From Aphis gossypii (taxonomy: Eukaryota > Arthropoda > Insecta > Hemiptera > Aphididae), in assembly GCF_020184175.1 (NCBI RefSeq), contig NW_026083054.1, positions 1 through 64,000 of the forward strand: a stretch of DNA of 64,000 bases. The letters run 5' to 3'. Position 1 is the stretch's first letter. The number at the start of each line of letters is the position of its first letter. The notes under the pieces are model-generated. The model was given only the letters and a program-made list of their open reading frames with translations. It had not been told where the DNA came from and made no database searches. A program made the translations under genes and the position numbers. Below are positions 44,089 to 57,920 of this stretch, piece after piece.

Positions 44089-44474
44089 GCTACAGCAAAT
44101 GACATAAAAAGTCAAACCAAACATACAATTAATACAAATGATTTAAGTGATCAAAATGATACTGACAGTGACTGTTCTGAAGAAACAACACATGTTACAG
44201 CTATAATGCTATATACTCTGCACTATGTAAAATGGGAATGGCGTCGGCTTTTCTAAATTTGTTCATGGCTTATAAAGGAATTTGTACTTTGCCACCAACA
44301 TCGGCAACTGCGGAGCGATGTTTTTCCAAACTTAAACTCATTAAAACTAAATTACGGCCAACTCTTGGAGAAAAAAAGTTGGACAATTTAATGTTAATTT
44401 CATGTAACTCTGATATAGAAGTATCAATTGAAGATGCTATTAATAAATTTGCTGCAACTTCCAGTATTTTGTAG
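44089..44474 (+). pseudogene. ZMYM1-like hAT transposase, 3' part
   Basis: After the second GCTACAGC the coding sequence resumes with ANDIKSQT and, from 44232, encodes the hAT dimerisation domain LPPTSATAERCFSKLKLIKT, then LMLISCNSDIEVSIEDAINK, to a stop at 44474. One more shift lies near 44215. It completes the gene that starts at 37378. Confidence 0.75.
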
Positions 44475-46081
44475 AAAGCATTAATGTGTTGTTAACACTT
44501 ATAAAATAATGTTTAATGACTGTTTGTATTAAAATGTTTTAATTAAAAATTTTTTTTTTAAGTTTATACCTACCTACTTATTAAGGAAGACAATTAAATA
44601 CGGTGCACCATGGTTAATTTAAAGTTAGTTATCATACAACATAATAATATGTTATCCGCTAGAATGCTTGATAAAGCTAATGTTTTGTTATATCTATAGG
44701 TTTTTATGTCGAATCGTTTGCTTGGTTATTTAGAATTCGGTAAATAAAATATTAAAACATTGAATTTTTATGTAAGTTTTAGTATTAATAATGATTTTCA
44801 AAAAAAAAAAAATATCCATATAAACTCAAGTAAGGTTTTGTAGTACAACTTTTTGGTAGGTTGGTGGTCTTAACTACTCATTAACCACCAACTGAAAAAT
44901 GTCAAACCGCCTCTGCCGGGAGGAAAACTCGATTGGCAGTACAATGCAATATAAATTATAAATAAAATTATATTTTTTCATTTATTCCCGAGTAGCATTT
45001 TCGACGTTCAGTGTCTGTTTCTCATTACCGTGGGTTATACACGGTTTATAAACGATATGTGAACTGTACTATTGAACTATTTGGGTTTTTGGGTTCAGAC
45101 AAAGTGTTTCGGTGCAGATTTTTAACTAAAAATTATATGATGGTTCATGATCGGTGTTTCCGACATTGAACGGTGCTGTGAATATGCAAATGCACCGATA
45201 GAAATCAAACATTTCGGTGAACGTGTTTTAACATAGTGGGTTAGTTAACAGAATATTATAATTAACAATGTTATAATTAACAGAATGTTTGTGAACATGG
45301 TGTAATCACGGTTATTCTAGACATAAAATACACGGTTTAGTGTCGGTATTACCGACATTGAACGGTGCTGTGAGCCTATGAAGGTTCCATGTCATAATAT
45401 CTTTTGTAAAAATATCTTATGACAAAAATGTCTTTGATCAAAATATCTTTTTAACTGATTTTTTTTTTTTTTTAATAAGATAAGATAATACTTATTGGCT
45501 TATAAAACAAAATTGTTAAAATAAATACAAGAATAATTATTAATTACATCACATATTGTACAGTATTAATAAATGAATACAAAAAAATACAAATTCACTA
45601 CTGAGGTGTTTAAATCATTAGGGTAAGTCGGGTTAGGTCTAAATCGTTTGTAAATAATAAATATAATTTAATAACATTCACAATTTGTTTAAGTTAAAAA
45701 AGTATATATTTATAAAAATCACAAGTTATTATCTGCCCATCGTTTGATGTATTATTTAATACGATAATAATATAGAATACATAATGTAGAGAGAAAATAT
45801 AAGAAAATAAAAAATAAATAAAAATAAAACATTTTATAGGAATCATTGATCAAATAAATGTTTATTATTTTATTAGATTAATGACTAATATTGAAGATTA
45901 TAAGATAAACCTCTTAAATATTGAATTGTTGATATTTCCGAGCAATTTTCCACAATTGTTTTTATTTTTTTGTCATGATCCTTGTACTTTTTACGGCGTG
46001 GCGGACTTGCTTCTCCCGATTAACGTTTTTCCAATCGAACCTGATATCACACGTAATTATTATTATTTTTAATTAAATTAA
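44475..46081. other. Non-coding region, degenerate repeats
   Basis: No gene seen. ACATTGAACGGTGCTGTGA occurs twice (about 45163 and 45355), and TTATACACGGTTTATA is a near palindrome at about 45035. The latter resembles sequence near 47450, so 45000-47800 may be a larger repeat. Confidence 0.45.
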
Positions 46082-46930
46082 TTAATTAAATATAAGATGA
46101 AATATAAATACCTCTTGCAACAATTGCTCTTGCTTTAAGAAGCGTATGAATTTCCATATCGAAACGTGATTTGCACCAAGTGCTGCATTGAATGCATGAT
46201 GCCATCCTTCTACCGAAGTATTCGTACGTGGAAGATTTTGTCTAACTGATTCATAGCAATTCCACATATTAAAACTAAACGTGGCGTCTACCATTTCTAC
46301 GATTGGGGCGTCCGATCCATGTATCCTCAAAATAGTTAATCATTGGCGGTAACATATTTTAATTTTCCACATAATAATTTGATTCAACTAAATCATCAAA
46401 ATATGGTATAGTTTTAATTATTGGAACAAAAGCAATTGCACATAGATGTCGAATTTGTAATGAAAATTCTGCATCTTCAGTGTTCATATTTTGTAATCCA
46501 TTTTCTTGTATTTTACGCTATAGACATTGTTGAAAATGAAAAAAAACATCCTTTTATTTCCAAATTGGGAAATACGTCTTTAAATGCTAATATAAATGTT
46601 TGTTCGAAATCAATCATAATACTGCTTGGATTCAAATCCGGTTCAAATCTTTTTAAAACATTTCGTCATTAATAAGTAAACAATTGTATAAGTTATTTGG
46701 TTACAACAGACGTGTATGGTATATAATTGTGAAAACAATTTTGGAACTGTCCGAAATGTCCCATCTGCCATCCAAATATTACAGTTTTTAAGTATTTTTA
46801 AATTATCAATCGTCGAAAAAATCAAAATTCTTTTTTCGTTTTATTTATTATATTCAGTACAGCGCCAAATATATTTGTTTTTACACTTTACCATTACTAT
46901 AAAAAATATGGAGATATCCATTTTATAATA
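46082..46930 (-). pseudogene. MULE transposase fragment with FLYWCH-like start
   Basis: Read leftward: about 46930-46840 encodes KCKNKYIWRCTEYNK, like a FLYWCH finger. Then 46825-46643 encodes NCNIWMADGTFRTVPKLFSQ with the first catalytic Asp. About 46650-46390 encodes IMIDFEQTFILAFKDVFPNL with the second Asp, followed by GCFFHFQQ. Finally 46330-46082 encodes RTNTSVEGWHHAFNAALGA and a helical end. The order matches Mutator-like transposases. Frame shifts and stops separate all pieces, so it is dead. Confidence 0.75.
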
Positions 46931-48359
46931 ATAAGTTATTACCTTTTTGACTTTTAATAAAAGTAAAAGTCATAATGAAGAAAACAAATCTAAAGCCAAG
47001 TACATTAATTGACGAGTAAAACTCTTATGGCAAAATTATCATTAACGTGCTAAAATTTCCAGCTAGTTAACTTATACCTAATAAACCGATAAGGCCTTTA
47101 CCATTTTTATCTTAATAGCATAATAATATGTATACGTATTAAATACTTATATAGTCTATAGTGACTGGGATCACCGGCCAGTTTTTGTGTAGCAGACTAC
47201 GAACAACTAATTTAAAATATTATATTTCTACCATAAAATATAAAATTTAAACCAGAGATATAATTTTATGTAATAAACTGATAAAAATAAAATAAAAAGA
47301 TATTATGTTCGAAAATATTTTTGTTTAAAGATATTTTGAGCGGTCACCGCCTGTGAATATACAACGCATTGATTATAATTGAACTGTTCAGAAATAATGT
47401 TCTTACACCATTCAGGGACCGTCACTGTTCATCGTAATTATAAAACGGTTTATACACCGTTAAAGAACCGAGCAACAAAACTTTCTAGTTTAATGTATAT
47501 ATATAGGCGTTTTGGTGCATTTTGTAAACGAAAATGCATGCACTTAAAGACTAATTAATATTATATTATGTAATAGTTTGAAGTCGGTGTCATAAATGTC
47601 TAAATAACACACCGAACGATGCTAAGAATATTACTAAAATAAGGTACCGAATACGGAATAACCGAATAAACAATTAAAAGAATATCTGTGGGTGTATCAG
47701 ATAATCATCGGTGTTCGGTTCAGTAAAAGTTTTATAATCACCGTGTTTTATTAACCACGCATGCACCGAATGCTAACACCGCGAAATAAAACCTCGTGTA
47801 TTATAGTTATTTACAAAGTTATATATGTATAGCGTGTTTACTGATAAATAATGCCGCCAATTCATTATTGTTCTTGTGATTAGTAATGTGTTGTCTTCGT
47901 GACTGTCGGGACTCCTCTTGTCTCGTAATTATATTAAATCCAACAAATGGAAATAATATTTTACATCATTAGAATATTACGTGACGTGACTCCTGCTTTT
48001 TTATTTTCAAGAAAATTTAAAAACATACGACTGTCATTATTAAGTATACACCTATTAATATTCATTATTAGTCTATGGGGCTGGTACAGATTTCCCGATT
48101 TTGATAACAGCGAGATATCATCAAAATCAAATTTCGGGAGATCGGTGTACCAACCTTAGAAAAATAAATTTCCCGTAATAAAAAAAAAGTTTTTTCGAAT
48201 AACCGGTATTGCCAACAAAAAATTACGAAAATCCCTATTTAAAAAAGCTTAAAACCTAACTACCGCTTATCAATTATAACTACAGGTTATCAATTCTAAC
48301 TAAAAAAAATTACAAAATAATTTACATAATAATTTTTTTAGTTGTATCCATCAGAACAT
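46931..48359. other. Non-coding region
   Basis: No supported gene. The 70-codon frame at 47947-48159 is hydrophobic without family resemblance. The region carries several ACCG/CGGT-rich inverted words (near 47450 and 47750). Confidence 0.45.
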
Positions 48360-48529
48360 TAATATTAGCAGTAGCGTCGTAATTATGTAGGCCTCCCACA
48401 AAAAAAGGTATCAGAATGGAATTTGTATCTTTATCAATTAATTATATATTATAATATATTATTATACTTTATATAAAATAACATTATCTTTATCATCTAT
48501 TTACCATAAAATGAGTTTTAAGACTTGTG

Positions 48530-49160
48530 TACGAACCGACCTCTATGCAAAATTATATGCAAAAACGGTTTACCGTGAAAACTGACAATTTCGCAATTTG
48601 GGAAATCACGTTTAGGTACCAGCTGTTTCCCGGGAAAACTGCCAGAGATAGGACGAAAATCATAAGAGATTAAATTGATCCCCATAGGATACTTCGTAAG
48701 TTCCATAGTTTAGATTTTTCAAAAACGTGTTATTTAGGTTTTTTAAAAACATCGTATACGTCAAATGGCTTTTAAAAAATAAAAGTTTTAAATAATGACT
48801 TTTTGGAAAAATGAAAAACTGATCCTAGTGTAGAATCCCTCGGAGAACAAATCGACCTCTATGCTAAATGTTCGTTCGGCCATCGGTTTACCGGGAAAAT
48901 TGACAATTTCGTAATTCGGAAAATCGCGTTTTCCAGCTGTTTCCCGGGAAAACCGTCATAGATAGGACAAAAATCATAAGAGGTAAAATTGATTCCCGTA
49001 GGGTACTTTGTAAGTTTTAAATTTAGATTTTACGAAAAGGTGTTGTTTAAGTGGCATATAAACAAAAAGTTCAAAATAATTATTACTTAAAACATTAAAC
49101 AGACGTATACCATAAGGAAACGTATGGTTATACGAAAAATAACTTTATGTGTTATTCAAC
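48530..49160. repeat. 316-bp tandem duplication
   Basis: CGACCTCTATGC occurs at 48537 and 48853. Each copy continues with CGGTTTACCG, GACAATTTCG, CAGCTGTTTCCCGGGAAAAC, ATAGGAC and AAAATCATAAGAG. The copies differ by many substitutions and appear non-coding. Confidence 0.75.
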
Positions 49161-51502
49161 TTTTTGCTTCTCAGATTACGGGTGAAATAATGGTCGTAGG
49201 TACTTCGACCATAGACCCTTTTTGAATTGTCGTACGCTAAAATACCAAAATCTCGAGTTTCATAGTGATCGATCGAAAATTCAAAATCCAAAAAACACGT
49301 TACTACGTAATTTTCTAAGTACAAAAAACATACGAAAAATCATAACTCCCGAACCACAAGTCGCATAACGTCGATCTCGGAACCCATCGATTCGGCGCGA
49401 AGTCCTCTATAATATTCCATTACAAAAACGGTTTGTTGCTCCCAAATCTTAGTGCCCATTCCAAAAAAAACCGAAAAAAATGTAAATTTTGAACTTTTGA
49501 AGCCCCAAATTACAGGGAAAAACGGCTTCTACGGTCTCGACACAAGACGCCAAATTTGATCACCGACCTTCAAACTACCCAGTTCCCGAGTTTCAGAAAC
49601 ATTGTACAAAAATTAAACATTTTCAAAAATACACCTAGGGGGGGTGTTCAAAGACCCTCGACTTCGGGAATTGCGTCTTAGAAGAGCCTAAACCAAAACG
49701 TTTGGTGAAGCAATGGTCCCCCTAAGTTGAAACCTGTCCGAAAAATACTAGATTGTCTAGATTAGGTACCTACCTACCTATTTGTGTATTTATATTATAT
49801 TAAAATACAGTATTTGTAATTAAGGTGATTTGTTTTGAATGAAGGAAAACGATTTTTGTTATCCGACAACTTAGATTTACTTTTAAACTTTCAAATGATA
49901 AGTAAATAAGAATGTTCGCTGTGGATGAAGGACTTAGTATTTTAACAGAAGCAAGCTGCAAATGGTATTGTGACTAAAATTTGAACCTCTGTACTTGACT
50001 ATTTTATAGTTTTATGCAGTTATATGTTTATTTTTTTATGCATACATAATAACTTAATTTATGACAAGTCTCAAAACCTTTAACGCTGAACAATAGGTAT
50101 AGTAATTACAAAATAACAAGGGTAAATATTATGTTTTCTATTCAGAATTATTGTGGTCGTCCATTTGCGGACGATATTAATCACACATAAGAGAACGAGA
50201 AATTGTGAACCCAAAACTTTATCGGTAGAGAAATTTATGAGGATTCCATTTAAGTGGTCAGTGTAACAAATCTTCCAGTAGTTAAATATATAGCTTTCAA
50301 AAAGCATAAAAAAACCAAAAAACAATACAAAATTTGCTTTATCAATTATTATAGATTATAGATTAGTATAACCATGGTTGTATATAGTTTTAGAAGGTTA
50401 CCATTTCAAATCTTAACCAATATTTGAGGTTATTAATTTATTTTTTATTGTTTTTAATTTCATGATAAAGAAAAAATGATTATTATCCATTTTGATATTT
50501 TTGATTTAATTTTTAAGTATTTAAAGTATTTTACATTTTTTGTTTTGTTTAATTGAATAATAATTTCACTACAGTGTACAGTATACAAATTTCAAATCTA
50601 AACAGTTCTCCTTATATGTGGTTTTTGTAAGTCGTTCATAGTTATTGGCTATTGGTTATCATTTGTGTATTCTGTAGATTTTATATACTATTGAAGTATA
50701 CCTACTCTATAAGCACATCACTATAACACAAGGATTTTTGCTATATTATATTGGAACAAACTTTGTGTGGAGAATATGAATAATATTGATTATAGTATAG
50801 TAAATACGAATAATACAAAAAAAAAAAGAAGAATTTGAAGGGATACTGAATCATACACATTCAAAATAACACAAAATTCAAAGTTTTACAACACCAGTCA
50901 TTGAACAGTTTAACTTAGTCTTAGAAAATTTCAAACTCAGTATGTACTTAATTAATGATGAAATAGGTAGTTAGTTATATTGAAAAACTAGACAAATTTA
51001 TCAGCTAATAGATTTTGTATATGCAATTGTATATAATAGTTACAACCTATGTAACAGTGTACAACAGGCAAGTAAAATAATTAATTAAATGTATTAATTT
51101 AAAAATGTTAAAAAACAAAATATGATTTTTTATTATAAAAAAACAAAATATATACGTAATATCTAATATCGCTTTAGGTAATAGTAAAAGGAAAATATAA
51201 TATAAAATAAAAATAAAATATATAACTAGAGATAAAAATTAGAAAAGTAATTAAATGTAACACTTTGAAAATAATTAAAACAAAATATGATTTACCATAA
51301 AACAATAAAAATAGTTACTTACTATGTATTAATATTATAAATAATTACTGTGGTAATATTATAAAGAAAATACAATACCTATATAAATTATATAACAATT
51401 AAAAATATAACTTAGTATACAAAATAATATAAAATAAAATAATTAATGATTATAACCTAAATATAATATATTAAGAATTGATAAAATTAAATTACAACGG
51501 CT
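49161..51502. other. Non-coding, repeat-derived region
   Basis: 49160-49740 resembles dispersed repeat sequence similar in style to the preceding duplication. The rest is AT-rich with no gene or RNA seen. Confidence 0.45.
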
Positions 51503-51823
51503 TCATGGCTGCGCATAAGGTTCAATTTCCCTTTGAACGTATCCATCATTACGATGACCGGTATTCCGCAAAAACAACAAGAGGTCTTGTTGTTCATTAA
51601 GGCGCTGGACATTTTGAGCAATAATATGAGTGGCAATAACTCGTTCCGATCTTGATATGCCGTCTCTCACCTAATAATAATAATAATTCATATTATATTT
51701 TAAATTAAGTAAAACAAGTTAAGTATGTTAACCATTTACCCTGAGATTATTCCGTACTTGATTAAACTCAACTGAAAACTGATTTTCAATGTAAGTTAAT
51801 TTTCCTGAAATAGAAGATGACAT
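51503..51823 (-). CDS. Tiny two-exon gene candidate, unknown product
   Basis: Exon 1 is 51823-51740 (28 codons from ATG, ending AGG|GTAAAT). Exon 2 is 51670-51503 after TTATTAG (55 codons, then TGA). The product would be 83 residues, helical, with SGKLTYIENQFSVEFNQVR, RSERVIATHIIAQNVQRLNE and a C-terminal RNDGYVQREIEP. GC content rises sharply within exon 2, and phases agree. I do not recognise it. It may be a small accessory protein of a transposon or the last exons of a larger gene. Confidence 0.45.
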
Positions 51824-53178
51824 TATTATATATTACATACGTTATTATATCATATCAATTTTATATTATTTATCCATTATTTAATAATGAATAAAAATAT
51901 GTAATATATTTTATTATAAATATAAATATATATTATTTAATAATATATAAATAATATAAAATTGATATGATATACTATAAAACTACAGCAATAAAGACAA
52001 TTTATTTTACATCATGCTAAATATTAAATTAACTAAATGTTGAACCCAAGGCAAAACAATCAAACATAATTAATAGACTAGAGTGATATGTCACAGATTT
52101 GCCAGGACACAACTAATTTTCAACCCATTGTCTTGAGGAAGTGTCTTAATGAAATGTCCCGGATAACAAATTTTGGTTGTTGGTATATGGTTAAAAATTA
52201 TTGTCTATTTTATAAAAATATCAATTCATAATTATATAAAATATTTTTTAAATTATTATTAATATTATTATTATTTCATGTATAAATGATTATTCATTTT
52301 TAACAAAAATCTAGTTTTAAAATAATTGTGGTGTAATTAAAAAAATATATTATTAATTATTTTGTTAAGATAAGACACAAGCAAAAAACAAGACAATAAG
52401 AAATCAGTAACCATAGCACAAGCATTACACATAAAATCAAGTACTAATAATTAATACTAAATAATTATATATTTGTATTTTAGGCGGTTCATTTATGAAT
52501 ACTGCATTCTTGGTTGAAAAATTTGAACTTATTTGAGGTGAAGTATGTTATCTAGAGGTCATTTTCTGAAATTCTTGATAGTTTTTTTTTTTTTTAATTT
52601 TGGAATAAATTGTAAAAACTCAGTAAATATGTTAAATCTGTATGGAATTGATTTTAGTAATTACTTATTCATTATTTAGTTGCAACTCCAAAAATGATAG
52701 TGCTACCTAGAGATTTTACATTCTGAACAATTTAAACAATTCATCACTGATTTCAAATTTAAATTAATCTTAAGTTCTATACTTAGAAGAAGCGCATCAA
52801 TAGAGATGCAAAAGGAGCATGCAGTTGGCTACAGAAAAAACATTGAAGAGCAAACAACAAAAAGTCAATAGTATTGTAAAAATATATTATGTTCAATAAA
52901 TATAATAAAGTATGTTGTACTTTTTCAGCATAAGTATTGGAATTAAATAAGTTTATACCTACTCATCATGGTTATTTTTACCAAAAATTAATTCAATGTT
53001 AGAAAAATTTGAAAAGTAAAAAAGCAAACTAACAGGGAATCATTGTTCATATTTTAAACAATTTTAACCTACACCTATATTTCTGAAAAAGGGGGCAGTA
53101 AATTTATCACTGCTCACATAATATGCATGTACATGTTATATTGATAGTCTCTTAATATGGATGATAATGTCTATATAT
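51824..53178. other. Non-coding AT-rich region
   Basis: No gene is supported. A palindromic TATATTATTTAATAATATATA region lies near 51920. Confidence 0.45.
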
Positions 53179-56100
53179 TAGGGTGATGCTTATTTGGACA
53201 CAAAAAATTTTTTTTTAAGTTTTTTTAAGTGCACCCCATCACTATTTTCTACTTATCGAGGAGATACTAAAAAACATTTTTTGATTTTTTTAAATTGTAT
53301 TTTAAAGGTCGCTACTAGGAATGGAAAATTGATAATTTTAGAAAAAAAGAAAATGTTATGCATAAATGTTTATATTCAAGTATATTTGTCACATAAAGAT
53401 AAGAGGTATCAATATTATAATATAACTACATTTGATAAGTATTTTTAATTGTATTAAGTATTTATTATATTATTATGATTGTATTAATGTTGATTTTTTT
53501 CTGTCTGGATATTTTTGTCTAAATTGTTTTATGAGTAACAAAAGAAACTGTTTTTGTTCTTCATTTGTGGTGTGTAATTTGTTGTATTCCTCCATTAAAG
53601 CCACTCCTCGCTCTGCAGTATCATTGACAACTCTCATTGACTGAACGATTTCTTTACTTTTTTTAAAATCTTCGTCTTCATCCCAATGGTCAACATCTTT
53701 ATTCAAAAATTGAGATGAAATTCCTAATATATCAAAAAATCTGCGAGTATTTTTTGTTACAAAATCTTCAAGGTTTTTTCTTAAAACTATATCAGGATCT
53801 AAACTTATGCGTTTCATCGGATACTCTATTCCTTCATTATGCATAGCATCTACCATTTTCCGTTTTGTTTCGGATGAAACATTTTCATCAAAAAATGCGA
53901 ACGCAATTAGTTCTTCTGATAAATACCAAAGATGACCAAGGAATTTCTTCATGGCTTTTTTTGAAATTGTTAAATCGATTTCTTTGTATTTCTTTAAATC
54001 TTTTATTAGTTGTAGGTCATTTCTTGGTGAGTAAATCGCTGAAGCAGCTTGAAACCAATATTTAATATATATTCTTACTGTAAAAATACATATGTCACGA
54101 ATTCCTTTATATTCTATTTTTGTCAGTTTAAATTGTTCTTTAAATAAATATATTTTTAAGCAATATATGGCTTTTGCCATCCATCGGGCTCGATGAAGCC
54201 CACCAGGAGCTCTAAAAGATATACCTTTTTTAGGAACTCCCCCTAAGAAAATAATACTTAGACTCAATAATTCTTTAAAATCATCTCTGGGTTGAAACTC
54301 TTCAAGTTGTTTTAAAGCAAAATTGATCGTGTCAGTAGAAATATTGTTTATTTGATTTAAAGTAGAAACATCGGAAATTATAGTTTCAAAATGTTCCAGC
54401 TGAATTGTGTACCAAGCTTTTTTAAATCGTTTAAACAATAAAATATCTGGTGAAGATGAACACCCAATAGAATGAACAACAACTGCTTCTAACATTATCT
54501 CCATGATATGATGACGACAGGCTAACCATTACATTTGTTTGTCCATATTTTGCTCAAGTAGAAAACATGCACCATTTCTTAGTCCACTATTTACTGCAGT
54601 AGTATCAAAGCTCATATATTTAATTTTGTCACCAAGTCCCCATGATAATGTAGTTTCATATACTGTCGGAGCTATTGATTTACCTGTTCCAGAAATGAGT
54701 TTTGGAATAGCGAGAAGTTGGTCAACACTTTTACCTGATACTAAAATTAGAAGACGGTCTACTGTTTCATGTCCACTTATATCTTCAATAATTTTTCCAT
54801 CCCAGTGAATAGTCAGTGGGACTTCTGGTATAAAGTCATTCTTCACTGATTCTGCAATTTCTTGTCGATATCGTATACGTTGACGACGAATAGATGAAGT
54901 GTTTATATTATATTCTAAAGGATCACTGCCAAGTCGCTTAATAGTATTCATTAGTACTACTGTAGCTTTCCGATCACTTAATTTTGCAACATCAAGACTA
55001 ACAGCCAAATTGCTGTCAAGAAGTTTCTTTCTACCTCTTTTTTTTTGTGGTGATTTATTAATTGACGAGTCATCAACAGTAGAAGTATTGTTGTCAGATA
55101 AATCACTATCATCTCACTTGAACAGGAAGATAGCAAAATGTGGGACTGTCCAATTTGTGATTTAATTATTTCGTCTTCTTTAATCCGTCTTTTTTTAATA
55201 TTATCGTTTTTCTTCTTAATCTCAGCTTCCTTTTTTGTGAGATTTCTATCAATATTTCCAATTTTACCAGGTCGTCCTTCTTTTCGTTGTAAAAGTAAAA
55301 ATTCCTTATCCTCCAGAATACGAATTTTATTTAAGGCATCAGCATGGGCTATATCAAACAGTTTATCGAGGTTCTTTTTCCAATTATTCTCTTTTTCTTT
55401 TAATCCTTCGGATCGCTTTGCTTTATTTTCTTTATTTTTTTTTAGTTTTTGCCATTCATTAAATAGACCAACAATTTTATCTATAACATGTTTCTGAAGT
55501 CTTGTGGGTATTCTAGCCTTGTCCCAAATTGTTATTACATACACAGCAGTAACACGTGCAGAATCTCTAACATTTATTTTAATAATATTTTTATGATAAA
55601 AAAATAAACTCATTACCTCCTTTCTTGAAGGTAATTTAGTTTCACTTAAATATTGTGACATCTGTCCGATCAGCCATACATGAGTCATTTGTCTGGTTGA
55701 AACAGCTGTATTGATATTTGTTGTCATAATAAACGTAGTTATAAACTATAGAAATCGTGAAATTACTATTTAAAAAAATAGTTATAAAATAAAATACAAA
55801 AAGCCACAAAAATGTTGTCCATAAAATTGTATACAACGGCGATGACGACTAACGACGAGTTTGCGATCACGACGACTGTAACATTATATTGTTGTAATTG
55901 TACATCTGTGCCCGCATTATCAAAATATGTATAAGTATATTTGTAATAAACATTGACTGTTTAGATAAGAACATCTAACGACCTATCACTTTGTACTAGA
56001 ATTATATATATTAATCATTTTAGAAATTATCGCGTATACTGTATATAGCTATTTTCAGCGTAATTGTCGAATCACTTTATCTACTGGTAGCGACCGTTAA

Positions 56101-56211
56101 AACTTTATGAATTCAACTACAATTTTTTCTGTAGCTATTTAATATCATGTAGAACAAATTAACAAGGTGCCAAAATAATATTTTTAAAGTTGAAATTTAA
56201 GCACCACCCTA
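53179..56211 (-). mobile_element. 3.0 kb DNA transposon with 8-bp duplications
   Basis: Ends TAGGGTGATGCTTA and its complement TAAGCACCACCCTA are short imperfect inverted repeats. The 8-bp duplication CTATATAT is at 53171-53178 and 56212-56219. One degraded transposase gene occupies most of the length on the minus strand. The duplication size points to hAT or P-like elements, but the protein lacks the usual hAT signatures that I can see, so the superfamily is open. Confidence 0.75.
53473..55727 (-). pseudogene. Unclassified transposase, one stop and one frameshift
   Basis: The first frame (55727 to about 55092) encodes a Lys/Glu-rich helical N-terminus. After a one-base shift near 55092 the frame runs to 54529 with PLTIHWDGKIIEDISGHETV, DRLLILVSGKSVDQLLAIPK, and MSFDTTAVNSGLRNGACFLL. 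A TAA at 54529-54531 interrupts it. The same frame resumes with WLACRHHIMEIMLEAVVVHS and continues to 53473 (343 codons). The HWDGK and FDTTA Asp residues followed by ACRHH look like an RNase-H-type catalytic set. Similar proteins are multicopy in aphids and cnidarians as I recall. The full length would be about 730 residues. Confidence 0.7.
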
Positions 56212-57896
56212 CTATATATTATTATTTTATTCAAGGAGCAAAGGATACCCACATTATTATGTATTGAAAATACTATACATAGAACTATGTATTCTTTAAA
56301 CTAATTGACAATTATGTATTTATTTGAGTGAATAAACTACCTAGTCTAGCTAGTCTGATGGCAGTACCCAAAAGCTATGTGTGTTTACTTCTCATAATCT
56401 GAAGTATATTTTTAAATCCAATAAAAGTGGTGAAATGAATAGAGTTAAATAATTCATAAACTTTTTGCTTTTTCAAGTTATATTAACTAATTATTGTAAA
56501 TTGCATTAACAATAATAATAATAATAATATGTATTTCATATAGGTAATGATATAAAATCAAAATATTTTAAAGAATATAAATGTTGTAAAGAAGATACAT
56601 TAATTAAACATAAGCTCTGTTTTTAAAAGCAGGGATTGTGTTGAAAATGTCTGACATAGATTTGTATTATTATTTAATAATTGTTAACAACTAAGAAAAT
56701 GAACAAAGTTGTTTTAGCATTTGATATTGATAAAACATATAAAATAAATAAAATATTTTTTCATACAAACATTTGTGTTATTATAAAGTTACAAAGAAAC
56801 AAATAAAATTTATTTCATGAAAATGCATTTACTGGATGAATGAACACTATAATTTATTGGTTTACTAAATATTTTGTAATTGAATATGCAACCATTATTC
56901 AATAAGCAAAATTTATAATATATAATTTAAACGTAAGAAGAATTTAATAATATTTAAAAATAACTTAATTACACTACCTAAGTTTTCAAATATTCAAATA
57001 TGCATACACAATTCATTTTTTATAGCTTAGTAAGTTTAAATACTTTCACTAATATTAAAGCTGTTCTTCAATTAAAAAATTAAAATTAGAATAGGTACTA
57101 TAATAATATAATATATTACAATACAATAGTAACCCCTAGTAAGTATTTTAAAAGCCAAATTGCTTATAAAATCAATCTCAACCTTAATATAAATTATATG
57201 GTTTAAAATAATTTAATCAATGAATTAAAATTAAAATTAAATTAAAATATTAAAATAAATTATTATTAATATTTAAATAACAAATAAATGATTAAACTGA
57301 TTAAAGCCTAACTTCACCAATATTAAAAGCTAACTAAACAGGGTTTTATTTTATAGGAGATTAAATTTCTCGGTATGAATTTTTGGAAAAATCACGATTG
57401 GTAATAAACTGATATTTAAATTTTTTATTTAATCGCTAATAAACGATGTGGGAATTGGAATTTTATAGGTTGGTATGAGCCTTTTTTTTTTCTTATCAGG
57501 TTTATTGTTATCAGTTTTTATCAAAATCGGGAAAACTGTACCCGCCCCATTAGTCTATATAGGCATAACACTAATGACTCCCCTCTATTTTATCTTCCCT
57601 ATATACCACTGCTGTAAGCCTGTAACTGGTGTTATAATGACATTATTTTCTTTACAAATATGTAGTGACAAATCTGTTTGTATTGAGCTTTTTAGTTCAC
57701 TTAAAATATAATTAATTATAATTACAATTACATTGATGTTTAATGCGTATGGTTAACCATTAAACCACCTAGAAAAATGGCTTATTAGACAAGTATAATG
57801 CTAAAGTCTGTACTATTATTTCGACTAGTTAAAATTGCGTTGAAAATATTTTAACATAAAATTACATTTTTAAATAAAAATATACCTATAATGTAA
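56212..57896. other. Non-coding AT-rich region
   Basis: No gene is supported. The 78-codon frame at 57475-57711 is hydrophobic and not recognisable. Confidence 0.5.
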
Positions 57897-57905
57897 TATT
57901 TTTTA
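57897..57905. repeat. MULE target duplication TATTTTTTA, left copy
   Basis: The same nine bases occur at 62009-62017, outside the inverted ends CGCTGTGG and CCACAGCG. Nine-base duplications are typical of Mutator-like elements. The sequence is of low complexity, so chance is not excluded, but it meets the inverted ends exactly. Confidence 0.78.
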
Positions 57906-57920
57906 CGCTGTGGATATACA

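Noticed and set aside
45390..47355. Boundaries of a complete MULE around the fragment at 46082-46930
   Set aside because: AATATCTTT-type words occur at both sides in inverse orientation, but no convincing terminal repeat or target duplication could be fixed by eye.
47947..48159. 70-codon hydrophobic frame
   Set aside because: AT-rich composition gives hydrophobic codons by chance; no motif and no neighbours support it.
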